Assembly (NCBI GenBank): GCA_944381145.1
Contig: CALWJZ010000011.1
Coordinates: 1-34,716, forward strand
DNA from: an uncultured Clostridia bacterium
GTDB lineage: Bacteria; Bacillota; Clostridia; Christensenellales; UBA1242
Length of the DNA stretch: 34,716 nt
Reading direction: 5' to 3'
This document shows, one piece after another, positions 29,871 through 34,716 of this stretch. The first letter of the stretch is position 1. Every line of letters starts with the position of its first letter. The notes under the pieces are model-generated. The model did not search any database. It saw nothing but the letters and a program-made list of their open reading frames with translations, and was not told the origin of the DNA. Position numbers and translations under genes: made by a program.

Positions 29871-31085
29871 ATGGATTTATTTGAAAAATGTCATAATGAA
29901 TTTATGCAAACAGTAGAAAAACTAAAAAAGGATAGTATTTATCCATACTTTACAGAACTAACTTCGGGGCAAGATACTGAAGTTATAATGAACGGCAAAA
30001 AAACCGTAATGATTGGTTCTAATAATTATTTGGGCCTTACTAGTCACCCAGATGTAATACAAGCAGGAATTGACGCTCTAAAAAAATATGGTTCGGGTTG
30101 CTCTGGCAGTAGATTTTTGAATGGCACGCTTGATGAACATGTAATTCTTGAAAAAGAACTTGCAGAATTTTTGCACAAAGAAGCTTGTGTAACATTTTCT
30201 ACAGGATTTCAAAGTAACCTTGGTATAATAAGCGCTATTGCTGGAAGAAACGACGTTATAATAAGCGACAAGGAAAATCATGCAAGTATTTATGATGCAT
30301 GCAGACTTAGTTATGCAAAACTTCTAAGGTACGAACACTCCGATATGCAAGATTTAGAAAGACAATTAAAAAGTGTACCAAATGACAAAGGTATTTTGAT
30401 TGTTACAGATGGTGTTTTTAGCATGGGAGGAGATATAGCAAACTTGCCAGAAATTGTAAGACTTGCCAAAAAATATGGTGCGCGTGTAATGGTTGATGAT
30501 GCACACGGCTTAGGAGTTTTGGGCGAACATGGAAGAGGAACTGCTGAGTACTATGGTTTGGAAGATGATGTTGATATTTATATGGGAACTTTCAGCAAAT
30601 CTCTTGCAAGTCTTGGTGGCTATATGGCAGGCAAAAAAGAAGTTGTTGAATTTGTAAGACATAATAGTCGTCCATTTATATTCTCTGCATCTATTACTCC
30701 TGCAAGTGTTGCTTGCGCAAGAGCATCACTAAAAATATTAAGAGAACACCCTGAAAGAGTTTTGGCATTGAAAAAAGTTAGTGAATACATGAGACAAGGA
30801 CTAAAAGCAAAAGGTGTAAAGATTATAGAAGCAACCACTCCAATTATACCTATTTATACATATACAAACGAAAGAACATTTCTTGCTTGCAAAATGTTAC
30901 AAGATAGAGGAGTTTATGTAAATCCTTGTATATCTCCTGCAGTACCTGTTGGACAAAGTTTGCTTAGAACAAGTTATACTGCAACACATACAAAAGACCA
31001 ACTTGATAGAGCGATAAATGCCATTGCAGAAGTTATGTCTTTGCTTCCACCTTATACTGAAGATAAATCTGACATGGAAAATTAG
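29871..31085 (+). CDS. PLP-dependent alpha-oxoamine synthase (KBL/BioF/SPT family)
   Basis: A 404-residue fold-type I PLP enzyme. Family members condense an amino acid with an acyl-CoA and release CO2. The PLP lysine is in GTFSKSLASLGG (Lys243), the ring-stacking His in ENHAS (His137), and the PLP-nitrogen Asp in MVDDAHGLG. The N-terminal block YPYFTELTSGQDTEV followed by IGSNNYLGL resembles serine palmitoyltransferase-like enzymes as well as glycine acetyltransferase, so substrate is open: 8-amino-7-oxononanoate, 2-amino-3-ketobutyrate or a sphingoid base. No biotin or threonine genes are adjacent. Start: GGAG at 29861 is 6 nt before this ATG; the earlier in-frame ATG at 29859 overlaps that site and has none of its own. 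Single gene with own promoter and terminator. Confidence 0.93.
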   Translation: MDLFEKCHNEFMQTVEKLKKDSIYPYFTELTSGQDTEVIMNGKKTVMIGSNNYLGLTSHPDVIQAGIDALKKYGSGCSGSRFLNGTLDEHVILEKELAEFLHKEACVTFSTGFQSNLGIISAIAGRNDVIISDKENHASIYDACRLSYAKLLRYEHSDMQDLERQLKSVPNDKGILIVTDGVFSMGGDIANLPEIVRLAKKYGARVMVDDAHGLGVLGEHGRGTAEYYGLEDDVDIYMGTFSKSLASLGGYMAGKKEVVEFVRHNSRPFIFSASITPASVACARASLKILREHPERVLALKKVSEYMRQGLKAKGVKIIEATTPIIPIYTYTNERTFLACKMLQDRGVYVNPCISPAVPVGQSLLRTSYTATHTKDQLDRAINAIAEVMSLLPPYTEDKSDMEN

Positions 31086-31104
31086 TAAATATAATTAATG
31101 AAAA

Positions 31105-31150
31105 TAAAAAACACACGTATAATTCAGTTTATATGTGTGTTTTTGTTTTT
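31105..31150 (+). terminator. Terminator of the alpha-oxoamine synthase gene
   Basis: AAAAACACACGTATA (31107-31121) pairs with TATATGTGTGTTTTT (31130-31144) with one wobble, then more T. Confidence 0.85.
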
Positions 31151-31186
31151 TAAAAAAATTAATTGCACCAAATTTTCAAACAGGTA

Positions 31187-31215
31187 TTGAAATTTACTTT
31201 TATTTTTGCTAAAAT
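31187..31215 (+). promoter_or_regulatory. Promoter of the 31240 gene
   Basis: TTGAAA (31187-31192), 17 nt, TAAAAT (31210-31215) preceded by TGC. The start codon is 24 nt downstream. Confidence 0.6.
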
Positions 31216-31239
31216 ATTTTTGTTAATAGGGGTAGGGAT

Positions 31240-31971
31240 ATGAATAATTTAGAATACTGCAAAAATTTGGGAATTTCTATGGCATTGGGTTTATTCTTAG
31301 ATAAATTCGATTTCAAGATTATAGAAATACCTTATAATATGAAGCGTTTTTATGAAATAAGTTCACAAGATGGGGAATTCAAAGAATTCATTGATATATA
31401 TGATAAAAATGAAAACAACGAACAAATTTTAGAGCAATTATTACAAAAAGTTGCTGATGAACAGATGCCTGAAATGGATTTAGATATGTCGCAAGACGAT
31501 ACCAAAATGTATTTTTTGGCATATATTATAAATTCTATAAAAAAAGATACTTTTAATTACTTTAATCAGTATATAAAAATGTCTAATGTGAAAAATACAG
31601 AAAAAATAGAAGCACATAAAAACTTGAGAGTTTTGGCAAATAAAAGACAAATTCTCGAGGATTTATTTAATACTTCCCAAATCAATGATTACGAATTAGC
31701 AATTATTAGTTATATGAAACTTATTGATCATTTAATATTTGGTAAAACATCAAGTCCAAATAATATTATTTATTCTCCACTTCAACAACCATTATCTATC
31801 GAGCGTTTTCAATCTGAATTATCACGTTTTGATAATTATATAGAAGTTTTAACTGATGCGTGTGATTATTATAATGAAAACAGCACAAATCAAGAACAAG
31901 ACAACACAGACCAAAAAACTAATGATGAAAATGATGATGATTTTGATGATGATATCGGTCAAGTGAAATAA
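31240..31971 (+). CDS. Small acidic protein of unknown function
   Basis: A 243-residue protein I do not recognise. No signal peptide or membrane segment is seen. The body looks mostly helical (for example EQILEQLLQKVADEQ and KRQILEDLFNTSQ), and the last 30 residues are a low-complexity acidic tail with runs of Asp, Asn and Glu (ENDDDFDDDIG). It has its own promoter, an AGGGG ribosome site 7 nt before the ATG, and a terminator immediately after, which together with codon pattern support a real gene. No neighbour suggests a role. Confidence 0.85.
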   Translation: MNNLEYCKNLGISMALGLFLDKFDFKIIEIPYNMKRFYEISSQDGEFKEFIDIYDKNENNEQILEQLLQKVADEQMPEMDLDMSQDDTKMYFLAYIINSIKKDTFNYFNQYIKMSNVKNTEKIEAHKNLRVLANKRQILEDLFNTSQINDYELAIISYMKLIDHLIFGKTSSPNNIIYSPLQQPLSIERFQSELSRFDNYIEVLTDACDYYNENSTNQEQDNTDQKTNDENDDDFDDDIGQVK

Positions 31972-32016
31972 AAAAATCCACTTGGAAAAATATATAATTT
32001 TTCTAAGTGGTTTTTT
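31972..32016. terminator. Bidirectional terminator between 31240 gene and yqeY
   Basis: CCACTTGGAAAAA (31978-31990) and TTTTTCTAAGTGG (31998-32010) form a 13-bp stem with an A run before and a T run after, so it works for both convergent genes. Confidence 0.88.
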
Positions 32017-32445
32017 TTAATTATTCAAACTTTTCAAAACATCTGACACAGATTTCATGTCGCATTTGCCATTGTAATTAGTTTTGAAATATCTCATGAC
32101 ACTAGGAACTGTTTTGTCCTCAAGACCCATTATAATAGTTTTTATTTCGTTTTCTGATAGCATTTGTGGTAAATATTTCTCTAGTAGATGTTTTTGATAT
32201 TCGATATTTTCAAATTCTTCTATATTCCCTACTTTTTTGTAATTATCTGCTTCTTCTTCTAATTCCTTAATGGTTTTTTGAATTATTCTTATCATATCTG
32301 CATCTTCAAGTTCTTTGCCAGTTGTTCGTGCCTCGACTGATGACATCAAATGTTTATTCATAATTACACTATATATTGCTCTAGCCCTTTGGTCTTTGTC
32401 TTTCATTGCTTGTACATTTGCATTTTTTATTTCTTCAATTATCAT
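32017..32445 (-). CDS. yqeY: GatB/YqeY domain protein
   Basis: A 142-residue soluble protein of the YqeY family, related to the tail domain of the amidotransferase subunit GatB. Family marks: an N-terminal helix with AMKDKDQRARAIYSVI, central IRIIQKTIKELEEEADNYKKVG, and EKYLPQMLSENEI, followed by the small C-terminal domain. Length is typical (about 148). The precise function in bacteria is unsettled; involvement with tRNA is suspected from homology. Its ATG overlaps the TGA/TAA end of the upstream reductase-like gene by 4 nt, so translation is coupled; AAGGAG lies inside that gene. Confidence 0.92.
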   Translation of the reverse strand: MIIEEIKNANVQAMKDKDQRARAIYSVIMNKHLMSSVEARTTGKELEDADMIRIIQKTIKELEEEADNYKKVGNIEEFENIEYQKHLLEKYLPQMLSENEIKTIIMGLEDKTVPSVMRYFKTNYNGKCDMKSVSDVLKSLNN

Positions 32446-33479
32446 GATTTTCTCCTTAAATCTAATAGTATTTTATCTAAAAAATTTTTTTTGTCAATAT
32501 CTCTTTTGTTTTGTGATACTTCAATTAGCATATCAAAAATTCTCTGTATATTTGGTGTATTTATGCCATGTTTATTGGCTTTTTTTAAAAAATTTTGTAA
32601 AACTATCAAAAGTTCGCTTTTATGCTTGTTTTCAAAATCTCTAAGTGCGCTCGACTGAACATAAAAATTATTTTTTTTGAGAAGTTTTATAATTTTTTTT
32701 CTATACAGAAAACCTTTGAGTGTCTTACTCGTAAATAAGTAATAATTTAATTTGTTATCATATGGTAATATATTTATTTTCAAAAATTTGAACAATTCAA
32801 CTTCTTCTTCGATAATTTTGACAAATAAGTATTTACCTATTCTATCATTTAAAATTTCTCCTAAACTTAATGCTGATAGTCCACCTAAACTCGCTATAGC
32901 TGTATTTATGATATTTCTACCAACTGCCAATCCCATAAAATCATTTGTATCTTGTACCTTGCAAATATTTACTAAGATGTCATGAACTCTTTGAAGATTA
33001 TGATAAGCCTCTTTGCTACATATACCAAGTTTGATTCCATCAAAATTAATAACTTGTGTTTCATTGTTATTTGTAATACATGCAAAATCCAAAATCATAT
33101 AAACCAAATTATTACCTGGTACAATACTCATAACATCATCTATCCAAAACATATTTTGTATAGTTACAATCGCACCATCTTCTTTTATTTTTGATTTTAT
33201 TTTTTTGCAAATTTCAATAGCGTCATGAATTTTGGTGCATACAAAAATGACATCTAGATCATTAGACAAATCATCTTCTGTATCAACTACTCTTACTAAA
33301 TATGATAACTCTCCAAAATCCCCCGATATTTCATAAGCGTAATAATTATCAATTTTTATATTATGTGGACTAACGCCTGTAACAGCCTCGACAAAGTATC
33401 CACATGATGATAATTTTACACCAAGTATTCTACCTACATTTCCTACACCTACAATACCTATTTTTATAGGGTCATTCAT
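32442..33479 (-). CDS. Ketopantoate reductase-like (PanE/ApbA family) protein
   Basis: A 345-residue NAD(P)-binding protein. The N-terminal Rossmann motif is IGIVGVGNVGRILG (7-20). VIFVCTKIHDA matches the 'K-t/a' cofactor-proximal strand of the family, and NIINTAIASLGGLSALSLGEIL matches the helical core. The catalytic Lys of PanE near this helix is Arg here (AVGRNIIN), and the C-terminal half is diverged and Lys/Asn-rich, so pantothenate synthesis is not assured. Start: ATG at 33479 follows AAAGGTG by 5 nt; a TTG further upstream at 33515 would overlap the DUF362 gene and lacks a ribosome site. Middle gene of the operon. Confidence 0.82.
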   Translation of the reverse strand: MNDPIKIGIVGVGNVGRILGVKLSSCGYFVEAVTGVSPHNIKIDNYYAYEISGDFGELSYLVRVVDTEDDLSNDLDVIFVCTKIHDAIEICKKIKSKIKEDGAIVTIQNMFWIDDVMSIVPGNNLVYMILDFACITNNNETQVINFDGIKLGICSKEAYHNLQRVHDILVNICKVQDTNDFMGLAVGRNIINTAIASLGGLSALSLGEILNDRIGKYLFVKIIEEEVELFKFLKINILPYDNKLNYYLFTSKTLKGFLYRKKIIKLLKKNNFYVQSSALRDFENKHKSELLIVLQNFLKKANKHGINTPNIQRIFDMLIEVSQNKRDIDKKNFLDKILLDLRRKS

Positions 33480-33504
33480 TTTTTCACCTTTATACAAATA
33501 TGTT

Positions 33505-34395
33505 CTATTTATCAATATCTATTATTTCGTATTGTTTTTGGCCAAGCCCCAAATTGTATGCTTCGTCAATTAAATGTATAGCATTTCTGTCTTGCATTCT
33601 TTGTATAAGTTTGGTCTTGCCTTCGTCTTGTGAATTCATAATATTTTCATAACAACACATATCTAAAGCAACAGGATCTGTTGATGCAAAAATTCCTATA
33701 TCTGCCATTTCAGGTTTTGCAGGATTTGCATTACAATCACAATCGATTGATAAATTGTTTGCAACATTGATGTACAAAATGTTTTCCCTTCCCATGTAAT
33801 CCATAACTCCCATACATGCTTCAGCCATGCTTTCCAGAAAAGCATCTTGATTTTCCGTCCATTCCCAACATTTATCTGGGTCAGTTGTATTACCCCAAGA
33901 ATGTATCCATGCTTTGCCATTTCTTGATGCAACACCAATACTCATATTTTTAAGCGCACCACCAAAACCTGCCATTTGATGACCTTTGAAATGAGACAAC
34001 ATGAGCATACTATCATAGTTGCGTAAATGTTCGCCCACTATATTATAATTTTTGAGTCTTTTGCCTCCATCAACAGGAATTTTCATTTCTCCAAACTCAT
34101 CCATAATATCACATGGTGCAATATTTTTGAATCCATGATCTTCTATTGCTTTCCAATGATTGCTTACATCAAATCTATTTCCCCTATATGCAGTACAACA
34201 TTCAACTATAGTACCTTTTAATTTAGTAATCAATGGTTCAATCAAATTTGGATTCAAAAAATTATGTCCACCAGGTTCTCCGGTTGAAATTTTTACAGCA
34301 ACTTTTCCTTTTAGTTTTACGCCTAAAGATTTAAATATTTTTATTAAACTTTCACTTGTAATATTTTTGGTAAAAAACACTTTAGATGGTTCCAT
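33505..34395 (-). CDS. DUF362 domain protein
   Basis: A 296-residue protein of the DUF362 family. The signature SHFKGHQMAGFGGALKNMSIG (134-154) is present, as are VKISTGEPGG near the start and FASTDPVALDMCCYE near 236-250. Many relatives carry two 4Fe-4S ferredoxin motifs; this one does not, leaving only scattered Cys (66, 67, 95, 219, 221). Function of the family is not established; redox or iron-sulfur roles are proposed. ATG follows AGGAG by 7 nt. It is the first gene of the DUF362 - PanE-like - yqeY operon. Confidence 0.9.
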   Translation of the reverse strand: MEPSKVFFTKNITSESLIKIFKSLGVKLKGKVAVKISTGEPGGHNFLNPNLIEPLITKLKGTIVECCTAYRGNRFDVSNHWKAIEDHGFKNIAPCDIMDEFGEMKIPVDGGKRLKNYNIVGEHLRNYDSMLMLSHFKGHQMAGFGGALKNMSIGVASRNGKAWIHSWGNTTDPDKCWEWTENQDAFLESMAEACMGVMDYMGRENILYINVANNLSIDCDCNANPAKPEMADIGIFASTDPVALDMCCYENIMNSQDEGKTKLIQRMQDRNAIHLIDEAYNLGLGQKQYEIIDIDK

Positions 34396-34464
34396 AAATT
34401 TCTCCTAATATAAATTAAGGGATAAAACAATATTCAAACTATTATTAAATTTGCTTATAAATAT

Positions 34465-34493
34465 ATTTTAACAAAAACCCAAAAATCTTGCAA
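34465..34493 (-). promoter_or_regulatory. Promoter of the DUF362 operon
   Basis: On the minus strand TTGCAA (34488-34493), 17 nt, TAAAAT (34465-34470) preceded by TGT. The same hexamers and spacing occur at the tRNA-Gln promoter. The leader to the DUF362 ATG is about 63 nt. Confidence 0.6.
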
Positions 34494-34572
34494 ATAAATC
34501 ATTTAATCAAGAGATAAAAATATAAAAATTGAGAAAATAAAAATTTTTTTATTAATTATAAACCAATACATA

Positions 34573-34716
34573 ATAACTTAAGTTATGCTTGTGCGTGAGC
34601 ACATTTCCCCTTAGGATAACAAAAAAAGTCCGTATTCCAGACTTTGTGGTAACTCCTAAGGGAAGCGTCAATAAGCGTAGCGTCATTTGTCGCCATTCTC
34701 GGAATTCGGCGACTAC
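34573..34716. other. GC-richer segment of stacked inverted repeats, truncated by the window edge
   Basis: Elements in order: palindrome ATAACTTAAGTTAT (34573-34586); hairpin TGTGC-GTGA-GCACA (34590-34603) with a GNRA-type loop; long-range stem CCCTTAGGA (34608-34616) with TCCTAAGGG (34654-34662), enclosing AAAGTC (625-630 of 34 kb) with GACTTT (640-645); two direct AGCGTCA copies (34664-34670, 34679-34685); and GTCGCC (34689-34694) with GGCGAC (34708-34713). On the minus strand the inner hairpin is followed by seven T. Composition differs sharply from the flanks. It may be a noncoding RNA, a dispersed repeat or the end of a small mobile element; no known RNA family is recognised. Confidence 0.5.

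Noticed and set aside
34552..34716. Open frame of 55 codons on the minus strand at the right edge
   Set aside because: It coincides with the stem-rich segment, has no visible start or ribosome site inside the window, and its translation resembles no family I know.

Overview
The window is AT-rich DNA from what looks like an anaerobic, low-GC Bacillota (Firmicutes), probably an uncultured Clostridia-like gut bacterium. The evidence is a T-box leader on serS, an ER/SipW-type signal peptidase with SipW-cognate substrates, a rubrerythrin, a CCA-encoding tRNA gene, sigma-A-like promoters often with an extended TGn -10, and TTG/GTG/ATG starts preceded by AGGAG sites. The exact genus cannot be read from the sequence. 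No phage, IS element, integrase or CRISPR array is visible.

Layout. A tRNA-Gln(CUG) on the minus strand and a short-chain dehydrogenase on the plus strand open the window. From 18045 down to 1128 runs a 17-kb minus-strand block that looks like one cell-surface system. It starts with a 3436-residue lipoprotein made of about 23 Ig/fibronectin-like modules and a C-terminal GLUG-type repeat region. A 190-bp gap follows, holding an inverted repeat, a promoter and a possible 14-codon ORF. Next comes a tightly packed cluster: a SipW-like signal peptidase, four paralogous single-membrane-segment TasA/SipW-substrate-like proteins, and a transglutaminase-domain lipoprotein. The divergent plus-strand gene at 18547 encodes an anchored extracytoplasmic protein of unknown role.

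The middle contains rubrerythrin, a serine T-box with an atypical seryl-tRNA synthetase, and an LRR/DUF5011 surface protein with a C-terminal membrane anchor. The right part holds gyrB-gyrA (minus), an alpha-oxoamine synthase of the KBL/BioF/SPT family (plus), a small acidic unknown protein, and a minus-strand operon of DUF362 protein, ketopantoate-reductase-like protein and YqeY. The window ends in a GC-richer segment packed with inverted repeats that runs off the edge and may be a structured RNA or dispersed repeat.

Most interesting proposal: the 1128-18045 block is a candidate surface fibre or matrix system. The SipW-like peptidase would mature several TasA-like subunits, the fourth paralogue with its long cytoplasmic tail may act as a membrane base, and the transglutaminase lipoprotein may crosslink. 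The giant modular lipoprotein would be the adhesin or scaffold. Families are read from sequence; the joint function is inference.
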